Assembly (NCBI GenBank): GCA_958420075.1
Contig: CATZIM010000147.1
Location: 1 to 5,328 of the forward strand
Direction: 5' to 3'
DNA length: 5,328 bases
DNA from: an uncultured Clostridia bacterium
GTDB taxonomy: Bacteria; Bacillota; Clostridia; Lachnospirales; Anaerotignaceae
This document shows, piece after piece, positions 1-5,146 of the stretch (position 1 is the stretch's first letter; every line of letters begins with the position of its first letter). Under the pieces are notes generated by a model, which was given only the letters and a program-made list of their open reading frames with translations, was not told the origin of the DNA and searched no databases. The position numbers and the translations under genes are program-made.

Positions 1-1865
1 TCTATCTGGCAACTGACCCGGACCGTGAAGGGGAAGCCATTAGCTGGCATCTGCTTCACGCTCTCAATTTAGGTGATGATAAGGACATCAGTCGTATCAC
101 CTTCAACGAAATTACAAAGGCGGCGGTAAAACGCTCCATTTCTGAGGCAAGAGAAATTGACATGGATCTGGTAAATGCCCAGCAGGCACGTCGTGTGCTG
201 GATAGAATGGTGGGCTATACCGTCAGTGATTTATTATGGAAGAAAGTCAAAAAAGGCTTGAGCGGCGGCCGTGTGCAGTCTGTTGCATTGCGTCTGATCT
301 GTGACAGAGAGGACGAAATCCGCAGCTTTATTCCTGATGAATACTGGACCATTGGCGCAAAACTTACTGATGCGGAAAAGAAGACATTTGAAGCCAGATT
401 TTACGGCAAGGGCAGTGAAAAAATGGAACTGCCCAACGCACAGGTGGTACAGGAAGTGGAAAACGGTCTGAAAGGACAGGATTTCATTGTCAAAGAAGTA
501 AAGAAAGGTACACGTCAGAAGAAACCCGTTGCGCCTTTTACCACCAGTACCATGCAGCAGGAAGCCAGCAAACATCTGAACATGGCGACTCAGAAAACCA
601 TGCTCATTGCCCAGCAGCTCTATGAAGGTGTTCATGTGAAAGGGGAAGGCAATGTGGGTCTGGTTTCCTATATCCGTACAGACTCCTTCCGTATTTCTGA
701 TGAAGCCTACGAAGCGGCTGTTTCCTATATCGGTGAAAACTTCGGGGAAGAATATGTAAATCCCGAACGTGTGGTATATAAATCCAAAGGGAAAACTCAG
801 GATGCTCACGAAGCTATCCGTCCCACAAACGTACAGCGGACACCGGACAGCATCAAAGAATCTTTGACAAAAGATCAGTATAAACTTTATAAACTCATCT
901 GGGAACGTTTCGTTGCCAGCCAGATGAGCCCTGCGCTTTATGACACCATGCAGGTAAAACTGGCAGCAGGGGAATACAGTTTCCGTGCATCTGGTTCCCG
1001 TTTGACTTTCCGTGGTTTCCTGGAAGTTTACAACAAAGGGGAAGAAGAAGCGGATGTGCAGATGCCTGTGCTGAATGAAGGCGACGTGCTGAAAGCACTG
1101 GAAATCCTGCCGGAACAGCATTTTACACAGCCTCCCGCACGTTTTACAGATGCTTCCCTCATCAAGACACTGGAAGAAATCGGTGTAGGCCGTCCTAGTA
1201 CCTATGCGCCTACATTGACAACCATTCAGGCAAGAAACTATGTCACAAAAGAAGCCAAAAACCTCTATCCCACAGAATTGGGGGAAGTGGTAAATGATAT
1301 TATGAAATCTTATTTCCCGGACATTGTGGACGTGGACTTTACGGCCAATATGGAAGAACGTCTGGATGACGTGGAAATGGGCAGAGAAGAATGGAAACAG
1401 ATCATTCGTGATTTTTATCCAGGTTTCCACGCGGCAGTGGAAAACGCCGTGGAAAAACTGGCAAAAGTGGAAATCAAAGATGAAGTAACTGATGTGATCT
1501 GCGAAAAATGCGGCAGAAACATGGTCATCAAGTATGGCAGATATGGAAAATTTCTGGCTTGCCCCGGTTTCCCTGAATGCCAGAATGCGAAACCTTTCTT
1601 TGAGGAAGCTGGCGTGAACTGTCCCGAATGCGGCGGCAAAGTTCTCATTAAGAAAACAAAGAAAGGCAGAACCTATTTCGGTTGTGAAAACAATCCTGAA
1701 TGCGGCTTCATGTCCTGGAACAAACCTACTGGGGAAAAATGTCCTGTCTGCGGCAGTTTCCTGGAAGAAAAGGGCAAGAAAAATCCAAAAATCGTATGTT
1801 CCAATGAAAAATGCGGCTACATGCGGGAACCTGAACCAGAAAAAGAAGAAAATACAGAGGAATAA
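1..1865 (+). CDS. topA: DNA topoisomerase I (type IA), 5'-truncated by window edge
   Basis: This enzyme relaxes negatively supercoiled DNA by cutting one strand through a 5'-phosphotyrosine link. The reading frame is open from position 3, giving 620 visible residues; roughly the first 100 residues are missing compared with typical TopA. Visible residues 5-11 are the TOPRIM motif DPDREGE, whose acidic residues bind Mg2+. The motif LSGGRVQSVALRL follows near residues 86-98. The active-site segment is GLVSYIRTDS, with the catalytic Tyr codon at 669-671 and the conserved Arg codon at 675-677. HEAIRPT and GVGRPSTYAPTL are further family motifs. The C terminus (nt 1500-1814) has three four-cysteine zinc ribbons (CEKC/CPGFPEC, CPEC/CENNPEC, CPVC/CSNEKC), then an acidic tail. 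The ATG at 162 is internal, because the TOPRIM motif lies upstream of it in the same frame. No intrinsic terminator is evident downstream, so transcripts may run on into rpsB. Confidence 0.97.
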   Translation, partial: YLATDPDREGEAISWHLLHALNLGDDKDISRITFNEITKAAVKRSISEAREIDMDLVNAQQARRVLDRMVGYTVSDLLWKKVKKGLSGGRVQSVALRLICDREDEIRSFIPDEYWTIGAKLTDAEKKTFEARFYGKGSEKMELPNAQVVQEVENGLKGQDFIVKEVKKGTRQKKPVAPFTTSTMQQEASKHLNMATQKTMLIAQQLYEGVHVKGEGNVGLVSYIRTDSFRISDEAYEAAVSYIGENFGEEYVNPERVVYKSKGKTQDAHEAIRPTNVQRTPDSIKESLTKDQYKLYKLIWERFVASQMSPALYDTMQVKLAAGEYSFRASGSRLTFRGFLEVYNKGEEEADVQMPVLNEGDVLKALEILPEQHFTQPPARFTDASLIKTLEEIGVGRPSTYAPTLTTIQARNYVTKEAKNLYPTELGEVVNDIMKSYFPDIVDVDFTANMEERLDDVEMGREEWKQIIRDFYPGFHAAVENAVEKLAKVEIKDEVTDVICEKCGRNMVIKYGRYGKFLACPGFPECQNAKPFFEEAGVNCPECGGKVLIKKTKKGRTYFGCENNPECGFMSWNKPTGEKCPVCGSFLEEKGKKNPKIVCSNEKCGYMREPEPEKEENTEE

Positions 1866-1871
1866 ACCGCT

Positions 1872-1897
1872 GTTTTTTCAGAAAAAGTTGAAAAAAC
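1872..1897 (+). repeat. AT-rich inverted repeat just after topA
   Basis: A perfect 9-bp inverted repeat, GTTTTTTCA (1872-1880) and TGAAAAAAC (1889-1897), is separated by 8 nt and starts 7 bases after the topA stop. The stem is mostly A-T and no T-tract follows it, so it is a poor intrinsic terminator. It could be a weak RNA 3'-end structure for topA or chance in A/T-rich DNA. Confidence 0.4.
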
Positions 1898-1911
1898 CAT
1901 AATTTATGGTT
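1895..1911. repeat. 17-bp palindrome touching the rpsB -35 box
   Basis: AACCATAA (1895-1902) and TTATGGTT (1904-1911) form a perfect palindrome around one central T. Its right end overlaps the first two bases of the -35 element proposed for rpsB (1910-1915). Its position fits a protein-binding operator site, but no regulator is identifiable here and chance in AT-rich DNA is possible. Confidence 0.45.
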
Positions 1912-1938
1912 GTAATTTGTATGGGATTGTGCTATAAT
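1910..1938 (+). promoter_or_regulatory. Predicted sigma-A type promoter of rpsB-tsf
   Basis: A -35 box TTGTAA (1910-1915) and a perfect -10 box TATAAT (1933-1938) are separated by the optimal 17 bp. The bases TG at 1930-1931 also make it an extended -10 promoter. Transcription should begin near 1944-1946, giving a leader of about 100 nt before the rpsB start. A strong promoter fits a ribosomal protein gene. The element is seen directly; its activity is inferred. Confidence 0.8.
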
Positions 1939-1943
1939 CCCAT
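1921..1943. repeat. 8-bp inverted repeat spanning the rpsB -10 box
   Basis: ATGGGATT (1921-1928) and AATCCCAT (1936-1943) are perfect reverse complements separated by 7 nt. The right arm covers the last three bases of TATAAT and continues almost to the predicted transcription start. It may be a repressor operator or a DNA structural element. Because it lies mostly upstream of the start site, it is unlikely to act as an RNA hairpin in the rpsB transcript. Confidence 0.5.
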
Positions 1944-1961
1944 AGGTAACTTAAAAACACA

Positions 1962-2018
1962 CGCATTTGCTGCCCTGTGTCCGGTGCCGAAGAGTTCGGT
2001 GACACGGGGGATGATGCG
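1962..2018 (+). ncRNA. Structured rpsB 5' leader, candidate S2 autoregulatory element
   Basis: The leader folds into three stacked helices by inspection. The outer stem is CGCAT (1962-1966) with ATGCG (2014-2018). The middle stem is nine pairs including one G-U, CCCTGTGTC (1973-1981) with GACACGGGG (2001-2009). The apical stem is CCGAA (1987-1991) with TTCGG (1995-1999), closed by a GAG loop, with a one-sided bulge at 1982-1985. No T-tract follows, so it is not an attenuator terminator; control at translation or RNA stability is more likely. Leaders that let S2 repress its own mRNA are known in other bacteria; whether this one matches a described family needs a covariance search. The structure is seen; the function is inferred. 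Confidence 0.6.
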
Positions 2019-2031
2019 GAGGACAAACCAC

Positions 2032-2039
2032 AGGAGGTG
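2032..2039 (+). promoter_or_regulatory. Ribosome binding site of rpsB
   Basis: AGGAGGTG lies 4 nt before the ATG at 2044 and is a near-perfect anti-16S match. It fixes the start at 2044 rather than the in-frame ATGs at 1906, 2011, 2014 or 2059. Confidence 0.9.
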
Positions 2040-2043
2040 CGCT

Positions 2044-2769
2044 ATGAGCGTAATTTCAATGAAACAGTTGTTAGAAGCAGGTGTGCATTTTGGCCACCAG
2101 ACAAGAAGATGGAACCCTAAAATGGCTCCATACATCTTCGCAGAAAGAAACGGTATCTACATCATCGACCTGCAGAAAACCGTTAAAAAAGTAGACGAAG
2201 CTTATGCTGAAATCTGCAACATCGTAGCTGACGGCGGCGAAGTTCTGTTCGTTGGTACAAAGAAACAGGCACAGGAATGCATCAAAGAAGAAGCTGAAAG
2301 ATGCGGTATGTACTACGTTAACCAGAGATGGCTGGGTGGTATGCTGACAAACTTCAACACAATCAAAACAAGAATTGCAAGACTGAAAGAACTGGAAAAA
2401 ATGCAGGAAGACGGCACTTTTGAAGTTCTGCCCAAAAAGGAAGTTGCAGCCCTGATGCACGAAATGGAAAAACTGGAAAAGAACCTGGGCGGTATCAAAG
2501 AAATGAAGAAGATCCCCGATCTGATGTTCGTTGTTGATACAAGAAAAGAAAAAATCGCTGTTCAGGAAGCACACACACTGGGTATTCCCATCGTTGCTAT
2601 CGTAGATACAAACTGCGATCCCGATGAAATCGACTACGTAATCCCCGGTAACGATGACGCTATCCGCGCCGTAAAACTGATTGCTTCCAAAGTAGCTGAT
2701 GCAGTTCTGGAATCCAAACAGGGTGAACAGGAAAACGCAGAAGCAGCTGAAGAAACAGTAGCTGAATAA
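2044..2769 (+). CDS. rpsB: 30S ribosomal protein S2
   Basis: S2 is a late-assembling protein of the small ribosomal subunit, needed for S1 association in many bacteria and for translation initiation. The product has 241 residues, normal for bacterial S2. Family motifs are [15 protein letters not shown] near residues 13-27, [12 protein letters not shown] at 93-104, and [12 protein letters not shown] plus [14 protein letters not shown] near 158-194. The last ~15 residues are an acidic, Glu/Ala-rich tail. The start was chosen from the strong ribosome binding site and the conserved N terminus [13 protein letters not shown]. The frame stays open upstream to 1906, but that stretch is promoter and leader. 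Fourteen of 16 leucines are CTG; the two exceptions, TTG and TTA, are residues 9 and 10. It is the first gene of an rpsB-tsf unit. Confidence 0.98.
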   Translation: MSVISMKQLLEAGVHFGHQTRRWNPKMAPYIFAERNGIYIIDLQKTVKKVDEAYAEICNIVADGGEVLFVGTKKQAQECIKEEAERCGMYYVNQRWLGGMLTNFNTIKTRIARLKELEKMQEDGTFEVLPKKEVAALMHEMEKLEKNLGGIKEMKKIPDLMFVVDTRKEKIAVQEAHTLGIPIVAIVDTNCDPDEIDYVIPGNDDAIRAVKLIASKVADAVLESKQGEQENAEAAEETVAE

Positions 2770-2788
2770 TTTCATAGGCAATTTGCCC

Positions 2789-2824
2789 GAGCTTCAGCCG
2801 ATTCACGGGCTGAAGCTCTTTCTT
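2789..2824 (+). terminator. Terminator-like hairpin between rpsB and tsf
   Basis: GAGCTTCAGCC (2789-2799) and GGCTGAAGCTC (2808-2818) form an 11-bp perfect stem with an 8-nt loop, followed by TTTCTT. The T-tract is short and interrupted, so it is probably a partial terminator that lowers tsf output relative to rpsB, or a processing or stability hairpin. No convincing separate tsf promoter was seen in the remaining ~30 nt, so some read-through is needed to express tsf. Confidence 0.75.
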
Positions 2825-2842
2825 ATCATAAAACCAATATAC

Positions 2843-2848
2843 GGAGGG
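2843..2848 (+). promoter_or_regulatory. Ribosome binding site of tsf
   Basis: GGAGGG lies 8 nt before the ATG at 2857, at good spacing, and supports that start. Confidence 0.85.
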
Positions 2849-2856
2849 AAAAGAAC

Positions 2857-3789
2857 ATGGCTATTACAGCAGCAATGGTAAAAGAACTGAGAGAAATGAC
2901 AGGCGTTGGCATGATGGACTGCAAAAAAGCCCTGACTGAAACAGACGGCGATATGGAAAAAGCAGTTGAACTGCTGAGAGAAAAAGGTCTGGCAGCTTCT
3001 GCGAAAAAAGCAGGCCGTATTGCTTCCGAAGGTATCGTTGATGTTTACCTGAGCGATGACAACAAAGTTGGTACAATCGTAGAAGTAAACTCCGAAACAG
3101 ACTTCGTTGCAAAGAACCAGGTATTCAGAGATTATGTTGCAGCAGTTGCAAAACAGGCTTCCACAACAACAGCAACAGATATGGATGCTTTCTTCGCTGA
3201 AAAATGGGATCTGGATCCTCAGTTCACAGTAAAAGAAGCTCTGAGCCAGCAGGTAGCAGTTATCGGTGAAAACCTGAACATCAGACGTTTCGAAAAATTC
3301 GAAAAAGCTGGTTCCGGCAGACTGGTTTCCTACATCCACGGCGGCGGCAGAATCGGCGTTCTGATCGAACTGGCTTGCGATAACGACAGCGACGCTCTGG
3401 AAGAACTGGGCAAAAACGTTGCAATGCAGATTGCAGCTCTGAACCCTAAATTCATCGCTGAAAAAGACGTTCCCGCTGACTTCATCGAAAAAGAAACAGA
3501 AATCCTGACAGTACAGGCTAAAAACGATCCTAAAAACGCAAACAAACCCGAAAACATCATTGCAAAAATGATCGAAGGCAGACTGAAAAAAGAAATGAAA
3601 GAATTCTGCCTGGTTGAACAGCCTTACGTAAAAGACGGCGATCTGACAGTGAAAAAATACATTGACTCCGTAGCAAAAGAAGTAGGCGCTCCTATCGAAA
3701 TCACACGTTTCGTACGTTTCGAAACAGGCGAAGGTCTGGAAAAGAAAGACGAAAACTTTGCTGACGAAGTAGCAAAAGCTATGCAGTAA
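2857..3789 (+). CDS. tsf: Translation elongation factor Ts (EF-Ts)
   Basis: EF-Ts is the cytoplasmic nucleotide-exchange factor that releases GDP from EF-Tu so that it can reload with GTP and aminoacyl-tRNA. The protein has 310 residues, near the long end for the family. The N-terminal UBA-like module carries the first family signature, LREMTGVGMMDCKKAL (residues 11-26). The second signature, EVNSETDFVAKN (76-87), contains the TDFV motif at 81-84 that contacts EF-Tu. The segment SYIHGGGRIGVLIEL (158-172) belongs to the core dimerisation-type fold, and VKKYIDSVAKEVGAPIEITRF lies near the end. All 20 leucines are CTG, a mark of very high expression. It follows rpsB by 87 nt, the usual gene order, and is closed by a strong terminator. 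Downstream pyrH and frr, common in relatives, are absent from this window. Confidence 0.98.
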   Translation: MAITAAMVKELREMTGVGMMDCKKALTETDGDMEKAVELLREKGLAASAKKAGRIASEGIVDVYLSDDNKVGTIVEVNSETDFVAKNQVFRDYVAAVAKQASTTTATDMDAFFAEKWDLDPQFTVKEALSQQVAVIGENLNIRRFEKFEKAGSGRLVSYIHGGGRIGVLIELACDNDSDALEELGKNVAMQIAALNPKFIAEKDVPADFIEKETEILTVQAKNDPKNANKPENIIAKMIEGRLKKEMKEFCLVEQPYVKDGDLTVKKYIDSVAKEVGAPIEITRFVRFETGEGLEKKDENFADEVAKAMQ

Positions 3790-3823
3790 TCTGCAAAGAT
3801 ATTTTGCACATCTTATGAATTCC

Positions 3824-3867
3824 AAAACGGATAGAACCTTGCAAAAGGTTTTATCCGTTTTTTCTTT
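3824..3867 (+). terminator. Strong intrinsic terminator after tsf
   Basis: A 17-bp stem with a single G-U pair runs from 3824-3840 to 3845-3861, capped by the loop GCAA (3841-3844), a GNRA-type tetraloop. It is followed by TTCTTT, and the 3' arm itself ends in a run of T. It should end the rpsB-tsf transcript efficiently and insulate the next gene. Confidence 0.92.
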
Positions 3868-3890
3868 GTGAAACTTTTACAGAAATGTGG

Positions 3891-3919
3891 TTGCGTCTGT
3901 GCGTAAAAAATGGTTAAAT
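3891..3919 (+). promoter_or_regulatory. Weak candidate promoter for the DUF2971 gene
   Basis: TTGCGT (3891-3896) and TTAAAT (3914-3919) are 17 bp apart between the tsf terminator and the next gene. They match the consensus at only 3/6 and 4/6 positions. A promoter is expected here because a strong terminator precedes the gene, but these boxes are a best guess. Confidence 0.3.
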
Positions 3920-3938
3920 GAGAAAGAGAACATGCACT

Positions 3939-3945
3939 AGGAGGG
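3939..3945 (+). promoter_or_regulatory. Ribosome binding site of the DUF2971 gene
   Basis: AGGAGGG lies 6 nt before the ATG at 3952. It is strong and decides the start. The nearer ATG at 3947 is in another frame and too close to the site. Confidence 0.85.
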
Positions 3946-3951
3946 AATGGA

Positions 3952-4947
3952 ATGAAACAACTGGTTTATCATTACTGCAGCTTATCGACCCTTTTGAATA
4001 TATTGGAACATAAAACCATCCGTTTATCTGATATCAATAAACAGAATGATACCAATGAAAGCAAGGCTCTTTTGCATATCACCCGCAACCGCGCCATTCA
4101 GATTATGCTTTCCCGCCCGGGGGTAGACAGTGATCAGACCTTTGGCGGCTTGACTTATCGGGAATTCATTGTGTATCTCATTGATAGAATGATCGAACAT
4201 GTAAAAGGATATAAGGATTTGATGGCGTATATTGCCTGCTTTTCGGAATCTGACGACTATCTGGCACAATGGAGGGGCTATGCGGATAACGGCAGAGGCG
4301 TTGCCATTGGTTTTGACGTGGAAACCATTGAGCGGCTCATTGAGCAGATTCCCGATGCCAAGTTGGAATTCCGTAAGGTCCATTATATCGACACCAATAA
4401 GAACGTTATGGACTGCGATACCACCCAATGTAATCTGAGCTTGAACCGCCATGCGGCAAAGCTGGTGGAAACATTGTTTTCCTATATGGAGAGAAATGAA
4501 ACGAAGCAGATTCTGGATGGTACCTATTTGGATTCTCAGGCAGGCCATTGGTTTATTCCTTTGCTGCAGGATTCTTTCTTCTATAAAGATGATTCCTTTG
4601 CGGAGGAGGATGAATGGCGGCTGATTTTGAAAGACGAAATCATCAAAAGTGAAAGCGATTGGGAAAACATATATAATTGGAAACGTACAGGTCATTCCAT
4701 CAGACCGGCAATGAAACGCCTTTTCCCTAAGGCACTGGAATTCCGTGTGGAGGATAATGACATTGTATCTTACATGGATATGGATTTTTCTGACGGGGAT
4801 TATATGCATAATGATATGATTCGGGAAATCGTTATTGGGCCAAACTGTCGTCTGGAGGAAGAAGATGTATTCCAGCTTCTTGGTCATTTTGGCTTTGATA
4901 CCGCAGATGTAAAAATCCGTAAATCAGATTCTTCTTATCGTATTTGA
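3952..4947 (+). CDS. DUF2971 family protein of unknown function
   Basis: The 331-residue product looks like a DUF2971 (PF11185) protein, recognised from memory of the family pattern; its biochemical role is not established. The N terminus YHYCSLSTLLNILE (residues 6-19) with RLSD (24-27) and ND (32-33) fits the usual opening of the family. The most typical block is residues 93-122, CFSESDDYLAQWRGYADNG followed by RGVAIGFD. Later come EDEWRLIL (219-226) and IREIVIGPNC (290-299). No signal peptide or membrane segment is visible, so it is probably cytoplasmic. Leucine codons are mixed, unlike the CTG-only translation genes upstream. It sits alone between two strong terminators, so it is likely a single-gene unit and possibly an accessory acquisition. 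Relatives occur in accessory and phage-defence contexts, but no partner gene is visible here. Confidence 0.85.
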   Translation: MKQLVYHYCSLSTLLNILEHKTIRLSDINKQNDTNESKALLHITRNRAIQIMLSRPGVDSDQTFGGLTYREFIVYLIDRMIEHVKGYKDLMAYIACFSESDDYLAQWRGYADNGRGVAIGFDVETIERLIEQIPDAKLEFRKVHYIDTNKNVMDCDTTQCNLSLNRHAAKLVETLFSYMERNETKQILDGTYLDSQAGHWFIPLLQDSFFYKDDSFAEEDEWRLILKDEIIKSESDWENIYNWKRTGHSIRPAMKRLFPKALEFRVEDNDIVSYMDMDFSDGDYMHNDMIREIVIGPNCRLEEEDVFQLLGHFGFDTADVKIRKSDSSYRI

Positions 4948-4963
4948 ATATAGAATGAAAATG

Positions 4964-5000
4964 GCTGTTTGTGGGCAATCTTCCACAGACAGCTTTTTTT
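4964..5000 (+). terminator. Intrinsic terminator after the DUF2971 gene
   Basis: An 11-bp stem with one G-U pair (4964-4974 with 4983-4993) and an 8-nt loop is followed directly by seven T residues (4994-5000). This is a textbook intrinsic terminator, 16 nt after the TGA stop. Confidence 0.92.
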
Positions 5001-5074
5001 ACATGAAAATAACCAAAAACAATCAAACTTAGTCATTTTCAATAAAAATAAGTCAAAATTTTTGTGACCTAATA

Positions 5075-5132
5075 TGATTGATTTTGGCTGAATTTGATTA
5101 AATCCAAGTTAAAACTATTTCAAAATCAGTCA
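5075..5132 (+). repeat. Long-range inverted repeat in the fruK upstream region
   Basis: TGATTGATTTTG (5075-5086) and CAAAATCAGTCA (5121-5132) are reverse complements at 11 of 12 positions. In RNA the mismatch becomes a G-U pair, so a continuous 12-pair helix can form with a loop of about 34 nt. The right arm ends 2 nt before the Shine-Dalgarno sequence. As DNA, the exact 8-bp cores TGATTTTG and CAAAATCA are centred 42 bp apart, about four helical turns. It may be a paired operator or an RNA regulatory stem. The region 5001-5134 is very AT-rich and holds no gene I can support. Confidence 0.5.
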
Positions 5133-5134
5133 CT

Positions 5135-5142
5135 GGAGGTGA
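5135..5142 (+). promoter_or_regulatory. Ribosome binding site of fruK
   Basis: GGAGGTGA lies 4 nt before the GTG at 5147 and supports that GTG as the start codon; no ATG is available at a suitable spacing. Confidence 0.85.
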
Positions 5143-5146
5143 GGCT

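Noticed and set aside
162..164. ATG at 162 as the topA start
   Set aside because: The catalytic TOPRIM motif DPDREGE is encoded upstream in the same open frame, so the gene starts outside the window.
1684..1902. Plus-strand open frame overlapping the topA 3' end
   Set aside because: It is out of frame inside the zinc-ribbon coding region, has no ribosome binding site, and encodes a low-complexity Lys-rich product.
1906..2043. N-terminal extension of rpsB from the in-frame ATG at 1906, or from 2011/2014
   Set aside because: This stretch contains the promoter and structured leader. The ATG at 1906 lies upstream of the predicted transcription start, and the strong ribosome binding site and conserved S2 N terminus place the start at 2044.
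3792..3808. Small hairpin TGCAAA/TTTGCA just after tsf
   Set aside because: Only 6 AT-rich pairs with a 5-nt loop and no T-tract; the strong terminator 16 nt further on explains the transcript end.
2803..3825. Long open frame on the minus strand opposite tsf (and similar ones opposite topA, rpsB and the DUF2971 gene)
   Set aside because: It is explained by the plus-strand codon bias, which avoids TTA, CTA and TCA and so removes stops from the opposite strand. The translation is rich in Phe and Cys, resembles no known family, and has no ribosome binding site.
5062..5103. A specific fruK promoter (for example TATGAT at 5073-5078 or TTGATT at 5078-5083)
   Set aside because: TATGAT matches the -10 consensus at 5/6 positions but has no -35 partner at 16-18 bp, and TTGATT has no good -10. 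The region is too AT-rich to choose by eye. No catabolite-response (cre) motif was found.
3790..5146. Mobile element or integration site around the DUF2971 gene
   Set aside because: No transposase, integrase, terminal inverted repeats, target duplications or tRNA gene were visible on either side.
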